From assembly GCA_903994635.1 (NCBI GenBank), contig CAJEXQ010000018.1, positions 1 to 39,672 of the forward strand: a DNA stretch of 39,672 bases. Direction: 5' to 3'. The DNA comes from an uncultured Chlorobiaceae bacterium (GTDB taxonomy: Bacteria; Bacteroidota; Chlorobiia; Chlorobiales; Chlorobiaceae). The position numbers and the translations under genes were made by a program. The notes below the pieces were generated by a model that did no database searches, was not told where the DNA came from, and worked only from the letters and a program-made list of their open reading frames with translations. Of this stretch, positions 13,664-23,000 are shown one piece after another; position 1 is the first letter of the stretch, and each line of letters starts with the position of its first letter.

Positions 13664-14920
13664 TTATCCTACATCAAGAGAAGATATGGTTTTTTTCCTG
13701 GGCTTGAATGCCTCCTCGTACTCTTCATTATCAAACACATTTTTATTGGAAGTATTATTTCTGCCACAATAATTTTCATATTCCGATTCATTGATGAAAG
13801 AGCATAAGACAGAAAGTGAGTCTATTGTCCAAAACAAAGCCATAAATGCAAGAAAATATAATGCAGTTCCAACGGATGAAAAGGCATAACTCCAAAGCGC
13901 ATTATGGCGTTTTATATGATTGAAATTATTGTCGGAACTTATTTTCTGTATTGACTCATTCTTGTTTTTCAAGAGTTGATTCAGCTCATCTTGTTCGGTT
14001 TTATGATTATTTTCTATCTCATTAATCATGCTCTGCGTATTATTGAGTTCAGATTTTATCTGATTATAATATACATTCATTTCGGGAAAAAATAAGCTGT
14101 TCTTTTTTTGTGAAGCCCCTAGCCCCATACGTTCCTTACCCATTTCAAGAAGTTGTTGGCTTTGAGTTCCCCTTAATGCCGTAAGGTTTTTTTTCCACTC
14201 TGAATTTTGTATTTTTGTGATTTTCTCATTAAAATTAGCTTCTACTATAGTCAGTTGACTATCTTTCTGCTTCATAAATGAGTCTATATCTGATTTGAAA
14301 TAATAATTTAATGGTGCTGAGGAAAATATATATCCTGTGATTATCGCCAGTAAGGAGCGTATTAATTTGGCCTTATGGCCTCCTTGAGAGTTAATTATAG
14401 ATATATCTAATATATAAACTGTCAGGCCGACTAATATTATTGGCAATGCCGCAATATATAAATCGATTTCTTGAAAGTCGTGTTTTGTTGATACCACAAA
14501 AAGAATCATGCCAAGAATACTCCATACTGTTGGGATTAATACTGACGCACTTTTTACATAGCGCAGTGTTTTATCTTTTGGGGATAATTTTGCAAATGAC
14601 AAAATATCTGTACCAATTGCCACTAGTGGAGCTCTAAGAAATGAATTGCCCCAAGCGAACGCTCCAGGGTACTCTATCTTGTATTGAGCGTGTTTTTTGC
14701 GATGAACTATGTAATTCCCAATAAATTTAATCGCTTTTTTACCAAAAGAGTAAAAAATGAAAATGAGAAAAAATCCGGATATAAGAAGAATCGCAAAATT
14801 AATAACGTATACATACTCGGCAGGGGTGTTATTAAATGTGTTATCAATAATCCGATATATAGAGCCTTCTATCATGGTCGCATATTGTTTTTCAATAAAT
14901 CGGAATAATATTTCCATCAT
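13664..14920 (-). CDS. Coiled-coil membrane protein, DUF4407-like, inside the R-M operon
   Basis: A 418-residue protein with five predicted membrane segments (about 36-60, 122-144, 153-175, 186-207, 345-368) and a long soluble coiled-coil of about 130 residues (210-340) rich in Lys, Asn, Gln and Glu. The segment RSLLAIITGYIFSSAPLNYY then DIDSFM resembles the (R)xLLAxxxGxxIS(x)PL...EI core of DUF4407 proteins; the overall TM-coil-TM plan also matches. The start is the first of two Met codons at 14920. It is much AT-richer than hsdR and hsdM, suggesting separate acquisition. Its TAA directly abuts the DUF5131 remnant. Function unknown; defence or sensing linked to restriction is only a hypothesis. 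Confidence 0.6.
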   Translation of the reverse strand: MMEILFRFIEKQYATMIEGSIYRIIDNTFNNTPAEYVYVINFAILLISGFFLIFIFYSFGKKAIKFIGNYIVHRKKHAQYKIEYPGAFAWGNSFLRAPLVAIGTDILSFAKLSPKDKTLRYVKSASVLIPTVWSILGMILFVVSTKHDFQEIDLYIAALPIILVGLTVYILDISIINSQGGHKAKLIRSLLAIITGYIFSSAPLNYYFKSDIDSFMKQKDSQLTIVEANFNEKITKIQNSEWKKNLTALRGTQSQQLLEMGKERMGLGASQKKNSLFFPEMNVYYNQIKSELNNTQSMINEIENNHKTEQDELNQLLKNKNESIQKISSDNNFNHIKRHNALWSYAFSSVGTALYFLAFMALFWTIDSLSVLCSFINESEYENYCGRNNTSNKNVFDNEEYEEAFKPRKKTISSLDVG

Positions 14921-15005
14921 GCTATGATCTTTTAGAATTATCGCAACAAACCAACACTAACCTTTGGATAAAAATACATTTATTTTTAAACATTGTTGAG
15001 TTTTT

Positions 15006-17801
15006 TCATCCCGTCAGCTCCTCGTTAAGTTCATCAATAATCGCCTCCATCCGCTCTCCGAAAAGCTGCCACATTTTGCCTCTGCCGCCATGCGCATCGA
15101 ACGGGGTGAGGTCGAGGTCCTCAGGCTCAATATGGATGCTGGAGGCAATGTGCTCCTTGATCATGCGCAGCCAGCTCATCTGCTCTTCGGTGAATTTTTC
15201 CCCGGCGCCGGAGTGCTGCCTGAACACCCAATCCTTGAAATTGGCATCAACGGTTTTGTCGTACATGGTCAGTACGGGGTCGATGCCGGTGACGCGGCGG
15301 ATGAGTGAGACGAGGGCGATGAGCTCGTTTTTCGGGCTGGTTCCGTTCACCTTTTCGAGCTGTTCATAAGCGTGCCAGATGCGCATCGGGGCAAGGGCCG
15401 GTTTGTCGGCTTTGAGACGGTCGAGCAGCTCGCGGATCATCCGGTAGGTGACGGTGCGGCGCTGAAAGGGCTGGTTGTAGAAGATGGTGAGCGCAATTAT
15501 TTCATCTTTGTGGCTCTCAAGATATGCCTTGAACTCTCCGATCAGCTCGGTTGCCTTGTCGGCGCTTTCATCGGCCCATTCGCTTTTGGTGACCTGGTCG
15601 AGGTTGATGGTATCAATAATCTGCTCGTGCACCCGGCGAACGTTGTCGATGAAGTCGTTCAGTGAACCGTTGAAGGTCGAGCGTGCTTCGTGCAGGAGCG
15701 TTTGCTGCGCCTCTTCCCGCAACTGCATTGTTTCGATTGAGGGGTTATCGCTCTCCTCTTCCAAAAGCGCTCCATGTAACGATTGTGCTTTCTGGTTTAT
15801 GATGTCGGGATTCCACGATTCGAGCAGTTCACGGACAACCTGGTTGATGCTTTTGCCGCCTGTTTTTGCGATAAACGTTGCTCGTTCCTTTTCGGTGATC
15901 TGCCGGTCGAGTCGGGCAAGGCGGCTGGCGAGAGAAATGAAGAGATCTTCCTCCTGGGCACCGAAGGTGACGGCTTCAAGCAACTCCTTCAGGGAGACGG
16001 TGGGCTTGCGCTCAAGGGGGCGGCTGTCGGTTTTCAGCGATCTGGTGACGCCGACGGCATCGACAATGACGAAGTGGGTTTTGGCGGAGGTGACAGACGG
16101 GGTCACTTTTTTCAGGTCATCAAAACCAAGGGTGCGCGTGCCTCGCCCCTTCATCTGCTCAAAATAGTTGCTGCTTTTGACGTCGCGCATGAAGAGCTGG
16201 CATTCGAGCGGCTTGACATCGGTGCCAGTGGCGATCATGTCAACGGTGACGGCAATTCTCGGGTTGTATTCGTTGCGGAAGCGGGCAAGCAGCGATTTGG
16301 GATCTTCATCCGATTTGCAGGTGATCTTTTTGCAGAAGTCGTTCCCTTCGTTGAACTCTTCGCGGATAATGCGGATGATATCCTCGGCATGGCTGTCGGT
16401 TTTGGCGAAGACAAGGGTCTTGGGTACCTCGCTTCGTCCGGGGAACAAGAGCGGCAGTGCGTCGCGAAAGGTGCGGATGATGTTGCGGATCTGGCTTGGA
16501 TTGACCACGTCACGGTCGAGCTGGGTGGGCGTATAGGTGACATCCTCTTCGAGCTGCTCCCACCGTTTGCGGCGTGAGAGCTTTTCGCGTTTGTCAACAA
16601 ACTCCCTCGCCTTGAGTTCCGCTCCGTTTTTTGTTATCTCGGTCTCGATGAGATAAACGGTATAGCCAACATTGACACCATCGGCAACGGCCCGTTCGTG
16701 GCTGTATTCGCTCACGATGTTTTCGTTGAAAAAACCGAAGGTGCGTTTGTCGGGCGTCGCCGTCAGGCCGACAAGGAAGGCATCGAAGTAGTCGAGCACC
16801 TGCTGCCAGAGGTTGTAGATGGAGCGGTGGCACTCGTCGATGACGATGAAGTCGAAAAATTCGGGAGGGACTTTTGGATTGTAGGCCACCGGTACCGGCT
16901 CTTTTGGCTGCCAGCTTTTTTCCGCCGGGTTCTCCTCCTCCAGCGAAGGGTCAAGCTCCTCACCTTTCAGGATAGAGTAGAGCCGCTGGATGGTGGTGAT
17001 GCAGACCTGGCTGTCGCTGGCGATGCTGCTCGACTGGAGGCGCTGCACGTTGTAGAGTTCTGTAAACTTGCGGTTGTCGTCATTGGGCGTGTAAGCCCTG
17101 AACTCTTGCTCTGCCTGTTCGCCGAGGTTGCGGGTATCGACCAGAAAGAGCACCCGTTTGGCATCGGCATGTTTCAGCAGACGGTAGATGGAGGTGATGG
17201 CCGTGAAGGTTTTGCCTGAGCCGGTGGCCATCTGGACGAGCGCTCTCGGGCGTGCGTCACGGAACGACTGCTCCAGATTGTTGATGGCGACGGTCTGGCA
17301 CTCCCGTAAACCCTGCGGAAGCAGCGCGGGCATCTGTTGCATTCGTCCTCTCAGGCTCTGCTCCTTGCCCAGCCATTCGCGGAGCGTCTCCGGTCGGTGA
17401 ATGGTAAACACCGGTCGTGAGAGTGGTTTGGGGTCGCGGTAGTCGGTAAAGTGGGTCAAGACACCGGTGCTTTCGTAGACAAACGGCAACGGGTTGTTGT
17501 TGAGATGCTTCAGCTTGCTGGCGGCATATCCCGACGATTGATCTTCCACTGCGGTGAGGTGATGCCCCTCCTCCTCTCTTTTTGCCTCGATGATCCCGAC
17601 AGGCTTGCGATCGACAAACAGCACATAGTCGGCCTCAGTCCCATCCTTCAGCGGGTAGTGCGTCACCGCTATGCCTGCTGATACATGCCAGTTGATAGCG
17701 CTCTTTTTCTGAACAGCCCATCCCGCCGCCGTTAGCGGCCGGTCGATAATGTCGCGAGCGTTCTGCTCGGGTGTTTGGTTCAGAGGGTCTTTTTCTGGCA
17801 T
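15006..17801 (-). CDS. hsdR: Type I restriction endonuclease subunit, HsdR
   Basis: A 931-residue motor/nuclease subunit, EcoEI-like by its length and C-terminal domain. The PD-(D/E)xK nuclease lies at the N-terminus (Asp58 in EADYVLF; Glu72 and Lys74 in IIEAKR). The SF2 translocase follows: Walker A ATGSGKT (192-198), DECH box (322-325), GLTATPDKRT (about 347), motif VI region MKGRGTRT. The C-terminal third is the helical domain that holds HsdM/HsdS. First gene of the minus-strand cluster; it is complete, so with hsdS and hsdM the system should be able to restrict. Confidence 0.95.
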   Translation of the reverse strand: MPEKDPLNQTPEQNARDIIDRPLTAAGWAVQKKSAINWHVSAGIAVTHYPLKDGTEADYVLFVDRKPVGIIEAKREEEGHHLTAVEDQSSGYAASKLKHLNNNPLPFVYESTGVLTHFTDYRDPKPLSRPVFTIHRPETLREWLGKEQSLRGRMQQMPALLPQGLRECQTVAINNLEQSFRDARPRALVQMATGSGKTFTAITSIYRLLKHADAKRVLFLVDTRNLGEQAEQEFRAYTPNDDNRKFTELYNVQRLQSSSIASDSQVCITTIQRLYSILKGEELDPSLEEENPAEKSWQPKEPVPVAYNPKVPPEFFDFIVIDECHRSIYNLWQQVLDYFDAFLVGLTATPDKRTFGFFNENIVSEYSHERAVADGVNVGYTVYLIETEITKNGAELKAREFVDKREKLSRRKRWEQLEEDVTYTPTQLDRDVVNPSQIRNIIRTFRDALPLLFPGRSEVPKTLVFAKTDSHAEDIIRIIREEFNEGNDFCKKITCKSDEDPKSLLARFRNEYNPRIAVTVDMIATGTDVKPLECQLFMRDVKSSNYFEQMKGRGTRTLGFDDLKKVTPSVTSAKTHFVIVDAVGVTRSLKTDSRPLERKPTVSLKELLEAVTFGAQEEDLFISLASRLARLDRQITEKERATFIAKTGGKSINQVVRELLESWNPDIINQKAQSLHGALLEEESDNPSIETMQLREEAQQTLLHEARSTFNGSLNDFIDNVRRVHEQIIDTINLDQVTKSEWADESADKATELIGEFKAYLESHKDEIIALTIFYNQPFQRRTVTYRMIRELLDRLKADKPALAPMRIWHAYEQLEKVNGTSPKNELIALVSLIRRVTGIDPVLTMYDKTVDANFKDWVFRQHSGAGEKFTEEQMSWLRMIKEHIASSIHIEPEDLDLTPFDAHGGRGKMWQLFGERMEAIIDELNEELTG

Positions 17802-18031
17802 AAAGGGAATGTGGAGAATCAGAAGACAACAAAAACGGCCTTGGTTTTAATGTACATAACTTCACAGAAGTACTGCAAAGAGAAAGCGGCGGTTGCTGTT
17901 TCCTTCTATAATTTATTATCTTGCCTATCAGTTTTCGCCCCTTTGCGGGCAGTGTTTCCGCTGGCCTGCTGTTGTGACTGCATGACTTCATAAAAAAAAT
18001 GTTATTGACCCATTATAAAAAGAGTTAACGA

Positions 18032-19730
18032 ATGAAGAAAAGTTCGAATAAGCAGTTGTTGATGAACAAGACTGGCGACGAGATACAGGTTGCGCTGGTT
18101 GAGGAGGGTCGTCTGGTTGAGTTGATTATTGAGCGTCCTGAGAGCCGGAGAAGTATAGGTGATATTTATCTTGGCCGGGTGCACAAAGTTGTTGAGGGGT
18201 TGAAGGCCGCTTTTGTTGATATCGGGCAGAAGTCTGACGGGTTCCTCCATTTTTCGGATGTGGGCACAACCAACGAGGATTATCGGGCACTGATTGAGGA
18301 TGATGAGGATGATGACGAGAACGGTGACCCCGATGATGCTGATGGCGATGATGTTCCACAGACTGCCCGTGCTGGTGTTGAGTCAGCGGCTGGCGCAAAT
18401 GTAAAACAGGCGGCTCGCAGTGGCAGCAAAACCCCTTCGGCAGATGAGCAGGAGCGGGCTGAAAAAAGGCAATCCTATACCCAGATGATTGCCGGAAAGC
18501 TCAAGCCGAATGACTCTATTCTGGTGCAGGTTATCAAGGAGCCGATCAGCAGCAAGGGCTCTCGTCTCACCTCTGATATTACCATTGCGGGGCGCTTCAT
18601 GGTGTTGCTCCCTTTTGGCGGTGGCCAGGTTGCGGTCTCGCGCCGGGTGATTGCCCGCAAGGAGCGGTCGCGGCTGAAAAAGCTGGTGCGCTCCATGCTT
18701 CCTGAAGGGTTTGGCGCCATTATCCGCACGGTTGCCGAGGATCAGGAGGAGACCTTGTTGAAGCAGGATCTTGAGAAGCTGCTTGGCAAGTGGACTCAGA
18801 TTGAGGAGAAGTTGCAGGATGCTGCCCCCCCCCCAGTTGATTTTCAAGGAGGATACCATCATATCGAGTGTTTTGCGCGACTCGCTCACCTCTGAGGTTG
18901 CTGAAATTGTGGCGAATTCTCCGGTCATTCATCAGGAGACACTTACCTATATTCAGTGGGCGGCACCAGAGATGGTGAAAAACGTCGTGCTCTACCAGGG
19001 GAAGTTGCCCCTTTTTGAAGGGTACGGGATTGCCAAGGATGTCGAGTCAATTTTTTCACGCAAAGTGTGGCTGAAATCAGGTGGTTATATCATTATCGAG
19101 CATACCGAGGCGATGGTTGTGGTTGATGTCAACAGCGGTCGTTATGCGGCAAAGCGGGAGCAGGAAGAGAACTCTTTGAAGACCAATCTTGAAGCTGCGC
19201 GTGAAGTGGTTCGGCAGTTGCGGTTGCGCGATATTGGCGGCATTATTGTGGTTGATTTTATTGATATGCTCGACCAGAAGAATGCCAAGAAGGTCTATGA
19301 CTCCATGAAGACGGAGCTCCGAAACGATCGGGCAAAATCGAACATTCTGCCGATGTCGGATTTCGGGATTATGCAGATTACCCGTGAAAGAATTCGTCCG
19401 AGCCTGATGCAGCGTATGGGCGACCAGTGCCCCGCCTGTGGAGGGAGCGGTGTGGTGCAGGCGCGTTTTACCACCATCAACCAGATTGAGCGGTGGCTGC
19501 GGAAGTATGCGCTCCAGCACTCCATGCAGTTCAAGCAGCTTGATCTCTATGTCAGTCCGACCGTGATTGAGCCGTTGCAGAACAGCGACCTGAAGACGGA
19601 GCTGAAGTGGTTCCTGCAGCACATGCTTTTTGTGCAGGTGAAGCCGGATGAGAGCCTCAGAAGTGACGATTTCAGGTTCTACAGCCGGAAAAATAACAAG
19701 GATATTACCGCCGAATACGGCGACATATAA
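18032..19730 (+). CDS. rng: Ribonuclease E/G, frame broken at a C10 tract
   Basis: Two overlapping frames make one RNase E/G (about 566 residues). Frame one (from ATG 18032) holds the S1 RNA-binding domain ([35 protein letters not shown]) with an acidic 60-residue insert ([18 protein letters not shown] ...), then the 5' sensor/RNase-H-like part up to LQDAAP. Frame two resumes with [15 protein letters not shown], the catalytic DNase-I-like core ([11 protein letters not shown] with the metal-binding Asp, then [10 protein letters not shown]), the Zn-link motif CPACGGSG and a C-terminal small domain. One C fewer in the ten-C run 18825-18834 restores a continuous frame. Either sequencing error, mutation, or slippage-regulated expression. 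First gene of rng-dapD-ctpA. Confidence 0.88.
18825..18834 (+). repeat. Homopolymer of ten C within rng
   Basis: Ten consecutive C residues at the exact point where the reading frame of rng changes. Such tracts slip during replication and transcription. Nine Cs would join GAT GCT GCC to CAG TTG ATT in frame. Confidence 0.95.
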
Positions 19731-19745
19731 AATAGAACGCACGCT

Positions 19746-20609
19746 ATGGGACAGTATGATGCACTGAAAGAGTCAATTCTTGCTTTTTCTTCACTTGGTG
19801 CCGCTGAACTTTGGGAGATTCCCGAGGCGCGGGCGGTTTTTGATCAGTTCAAACAGTTGCTGAACGAAGGACTGGTGAGGGCTGCAGAAAAATTTGGTGA
19901 TGATTGGGTTGTCAACTCATGGGTAAAGCAGGGGATTCTGCTTGGCATGCGTCTCGGCAGGTTGCAGGGAAGCACTCTTTCGCTTGATGATCATGGCAAC
20001 GGCTTTACCTTTATTGACAAGGATACCTGGCCGCTGAAAAAGATAACGATGGATAACAATGTGCGCATTGTGCCGGGTGGTTCAGCGGTGCGGGACGGTT
20101 CATATCTGGCCCCCTCGGTGGTGATGATGCCCCCTGCCTATGTCAACGTCGGCGCTTATGTTGACGAGGGGACAATGATTGATTCTCATGCTCTTGTCGG
20201 GAGTTGTGCGCAGGTGGGCAAAAAGGTGCATTTGTCGGCGGCTGTGCAGGTTGGTGGTGTGCTGGAGCCGGTTGGAGCCATACCTGTTATTATTGAGGAT
20301 GAGGTGATGGTGGGTGGCAATTGTGGCATCTATGAGGGAACGATTGTCCGGGAGCGGGCGGTTATTGGTACGGGCGTCATCCTGAACGGTTCAACGCCGG
20401 TTTACGATTTGGTGCGGAATGCGATTTACAGAAAAACAGCGGAGTCTCCTCTCGTGATTCCTGCCGGAGCGGTCGTTGTGGCTGGCTCACGCAAGGTCAA
20501 GGGCGATTTTGCTGCGGAACACGGTCTCTCAATCTATACCCCGATGATTATCAAGTATCGTGACGAACGGACGGACAGTGCAACGGCTCTCGAAGAGGCT
20601 CTCCGGTAA
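19746..20609 (+). CDS. dapD: Tetrahydrodipicolinate N-succinyltransferase, DapD
   Basis: A 287-residue enzyme of the succinylase branch of lysine and meso-diaminopimelate synthesis (succinyl-CoA plus tetrahydrodipicolinate to N-succinyl-2-amino-6-oxopimelate). It has the N-terminal helical part and a left-handed beta-helix of hexapeptide repeats ([20 protein letters not shown], then [20 protein letters not shown] and [19 protein letters not shown]). The LEP(V)[16 protein letters not shown] stretch is the family active-site region. Starts 15 nt after rng stops; its end lies 4 nt before ctpA, so the three genes are probably cotranscribed. Confidence 0.93.
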   Translation: MGQYDALKESILAFSSLGAAELWEIPEARAVFDQFKQLLNEGLVRAAEKFGDDWVVNSWVKQGILLGMRLGRLQGSTLSLDDHGNGFTFIDKDTWPLKKITMDNNVRIVPGGSAVRDGSYLAPSVVMMPPAYVNVGAYVDEGTMIDSHALVGSCAQVGKKVHLSAAVQVGGVLEPVGAIPVIIEDEVMVGGNCGIYEGTIVRERAVIGTGVILNGSTPVYDLVRNAIYRKTAESPLVIPAGAVVVAGSRKVKGDFAAEHGLSIYTPMIIKYRDERTDSATALEEALR

Positions 20610-20613
20610 CGAT

Positions 20614-22335
20614 ATGCAGCATAAGAGAGAGAGTTTTGGGGGGCGCTGGTTTCGGCTGAGTGTACGGGGCATCATGGTTGCCCTTTTGTGTTCATTTTCC
20701 ATACCATCACTCTCTCAGGGTGCGGAGCCGCCACCCGACAAAGAGTATTTCGAGATTGTCAAAAGCATTGATCTGCTCGGTGAGGTCTATCGTGAAGTCT
20801 CAAAAAATTATGTGGATTCTCTCAATGTCAGTCAGTTGATGTATGCGGGCATTGATGGGATGCTTCGTACCCTTGACCCCTATACGGTTTTTCTGGATGA
20901 AAAGGATTCGGGCGAGCTTGAAGAGCAGACAAATGGGCAGTATGTCGGTGTCGGGATTAACATTGGGTCGATTGATGGCACTTTTTATGTCACATCTGTA
21001 GCTGAAGGCCATCCCGCAGCGAAAGCGGGCCTCAGGGTGGGCGACAGCATTGTTGCCATCAACAATAATGAGGTAAAGAAGATGTCGCACGAAGAGGTGA
21101 AGGTGCAGATCAAGGGGCTGGCTGGCACTTCGGTTACCTTCAAGCTTGAACGGCCCGGAGCTTCACCATTTACCGCCACTCTGGTGCGGGAGGAGGTGCG
21201 GGTAAACACGGTGACTTATTCAGGCGTGATTGATGATGTTGGTTATATCGAGATGAAAAGCTTTGGCGCCCGCTCTTCTATTGAGCTTCGCGAGGCGCTC
21301 CAGGGGCTTATACAGCAAGCACAGGAGGGGCGGGTGCCGCTGAAGGGGATTATTCTTGATCTAAGGAACAATCCTGGCGGGTTGCTCAACTCGGCTGTTG
21401 ATGTTGCTTCGCTTTTTATCCGTCAGGGTAGTGAGGTGGTTTCGATTCGGGGACGTTCACCTGAGATGGCGAAATCGTATCAGACAGAAACGGCTCCGGT
21501 TGACGCGGCGCTTCCCCTTGTTGTTCTTATCAATAGTCTGAGTGCCTCTGCCGCTGAAATTGTTTCCGGCGCCATCCAGGATTTGGACAGGGGGGTTATT
21601 ATGGGAGAACGTTCTTATGGCAAGGGGCTGGTGCAGTCTGTTGTCAGGATCTCTTATGACTCCTCTCTGAAGCAGACGATTGCGAAATACTACACTCCTT
21701 CAGGCCGTTTGATCCAGAAAGAGTTAAAAGCAGGTACCGGGGCGCGCAAGGTTTTGCCGAAGGCTCATGCTGAGAACGCCCTGCAAGTTTTTACAACCAA
21801 AGGGGGCAGAAAAGTGTTTGGAAGCGGAGGTATTACTCCTGATATCGAGCTTTTGGAACCGGCAGGCTCTCCTTATCTCACGGAGCTTCGCAAAAAAGGG
21901 GTACCGTTTCTTTTTTCTGCGAACTATTGCTCTTCATCTCCCCTCAAGCCTCCGTCACTTGAGCGTCAACAGCTTATGATTTCGTTTGACGAGTTTCTCA
22001 AAAATAAAAAATTTGTCTACATCTCTGATGCTGAGCGTCGCTTGAATGAGCTGAAAGAGAGTCTGAAGTTGGTGTCAACTGCGGGTAACGAGAGCCGTCT
22101 GAAGAGTTTTGACACCTTGCAGCAGGAGATTGAGGGGCTTAAGTCGCAGGAAATTGAGAAGGAGTCAGCCGGTGTCGCTCACTCCCTTGAAGTGGAGGTT
22201 CTCCGCCATTATGGTGATCGGCTTGCCCGAAAGGCCGAGCTTGATAATGATCTGGTTGTAAAAAAAGCGATTGAGCTGCTTGCAGATTCTGTGAAGTATA
22301 CCGCAGTTCTTCATCCTCCGATGCCGGTCAAATGA
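20614..22335 (+). CDS. ctpA: C-terminal processing peptidase (CtpA, S41A)
   Basis: A 573-residue periplasmic Ser/Lys protease. A signal/anchor segment lies at about 12-35 (VRGIMVALLCSFSIPSLS), a PDZ domain at about 95-185 (GQYVGVGINIGSIDGTFYV, AAKAGLRVGDSIVAINNNEV), and the S41 core with GIILDLRNNPGG, nucleophile region SLSASAAEIVSGA (Ser near 310) and the Lys of SYGKGLVQ (near 337). The C-terminal helical extension makes it longer than minimal CtpA, resembling the Prc-like forms of Bacteroidetes/Chlorobi. Start at ATG 20614 puts it 4 nt past dapD; an upstream ATG at 20560 would overlap dapD. Tail overlaps the convergent gene by 25 nt. Confidence 0.92.
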   Translation: MQHKRESFGGRWFRLSVRGIMVALLCSFSIPSLSQGAEPPPDKEYFEIVKSIDLLGEVYREVSKNYVDSLNVSQLMYAGIDGMLRTLDPYTVFLDEKDSGELEEQTNGQYVGVGINIGSIDGTFYVTSVAEGHPAAKAGLRVGDSIVAINNNEVKKMSHEEVKVQIKGLAGTSVTFKLERPGASPFTATLVREEVRVNTVTYSGVIDDVGYIEMKSFGARSSIELREALQGLIQQAQEGRVPLKGIILDLRNNPGGLLNSAVDVASLFIRQGSEVVSIRGRSPEMAKSYQTETAPVDAALPLVVLINSLSASAAEIVSGAIQDLDRGVIMGERSYGKGLVQSVVRISYDSSLKQTIAKYYTPSGRLIQKELKAGTGARKVLPKAHAENALQVFTTKGGRKVFGSGGITPDIELLEPAGSPYLTELRKKGVPFLFSANYCSSSPLKPPSLERQQLMISFDEFLKNKKFVYISDAERRLNELKESLKLVSTAGNESRLKSFDTLQQEIEGLKSQEIEKESAGVAHSLEVEVLRHYGDRLARKAELDNDLVVKKAIELLADSVKYTAVLHPPMPVK

Positions 22336-23000
22336 TTTCGTTCATACTCCCTGATTTTATGGTGTGCACCGAGGGCAATCATGAGATTGCTGACGCTCAG
22401 CAGGCTCTCGGCAACCCCGTGGAGCAGGTTGTCGTGTGACAGGGTTGGATACCCCCTCACCTGGGTGGCAAGGTACATGCAGAAAATGGTAACGGAGATG
22501 AAAACCAGGACAAACCAGAACCCCGCAACCGTCAAGCCTGAAAAAATAGTGCTGTCGCGTCGATGGAGCACCAGCAGCAGCACCAGAAAGGTGATGTAGA
22601 TCACGCTCGAGATCTGCAGAATGGTGTCGAAAATATCAGCTCCGAGCCATGATTGCGGTTTTCCGGCAATCATGATGGCGGCAATGGCTGCAGTATATCC
22701 AGCCTCAGCAGTGACTTTTCTGGTCGATTTCAGAAGGTTCAGGGTTGCAAGCAGGAGCGCCGTGCTGCCAAAGACATTAATTAATTCCGACATATCGAGC
22801 AGCACCGGAATTGTGTCACCCGAAATATGGTATCCCAGCACAAAAAAGCTGCCACACCAGTGCGGGAGCATGGCAAGGCCGAAGAGCCGGATATCGCGTC
22901 GGCCTCTTATCTGCCCGTAGCGGAAAAGGAGTGCTGCAGCGATTCCCCACTCAAGCGCCGAGGAGATATGGATAATCCAGTTTGGAAAAGAGAGCAGCAT
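22311..23000 (-). CDS. DUF2499 (Ycf49-like) membrane protein
   Basis: A 229-residue multi-pass protein with about six hydrophobic helices. The N-terminus LSFPNWIIHISSALEWGIAA plus RYGQ, then LFGLAMLPHWCGSFFVLGYH, is the DUF2499 signature (the plant/cyanobacterial Ycf49-like family, which also opens with a (P)xWxIHxSSxxEW pattern). The C-terminal half adds three to four helices, so it is longer than the minimal domain. Its ATG follows the bchP stop with no gap (TGA then ATG), so translation is probably coupled. Role unknown; linkage to bchP suggests photosynthetic membranes. Confidence 0.75.
   Translation of the reverse strand: MLLSFPNWIIHISSALEWGIAAALLFRYGQIRGRRDIRLFGLAMLPHWCGSFFVLGYHISGDTIPVLLDMSELINVFGSTALLLATLNLLKSTRKVTAEAGYTAAIAAIMIAGKPQSWLGADIFDTILQISSVIYITFLVLLLVLHRRDSTIFSGLTVAGFWFVLVFISVTIFCMYLATQVRGYPTLSHDNLLHGVAESLLSVSNLMIALGAHHKIREYERNHLTGIGG

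Noticed and set aside
15484..16577. Long plus-strand frames of 227 and 264 codons
   Set aside because: They lie wholly antisense to hsdR, which has full motor and nuclease motifs. High-GC third positions produce them.
17802..18031. Possible promoter TTGACC / TATAAA before rng
   Set aside because: The two hexamer-like parts are only about six bases apart, so they cannot form a sigma-70 promoter together.
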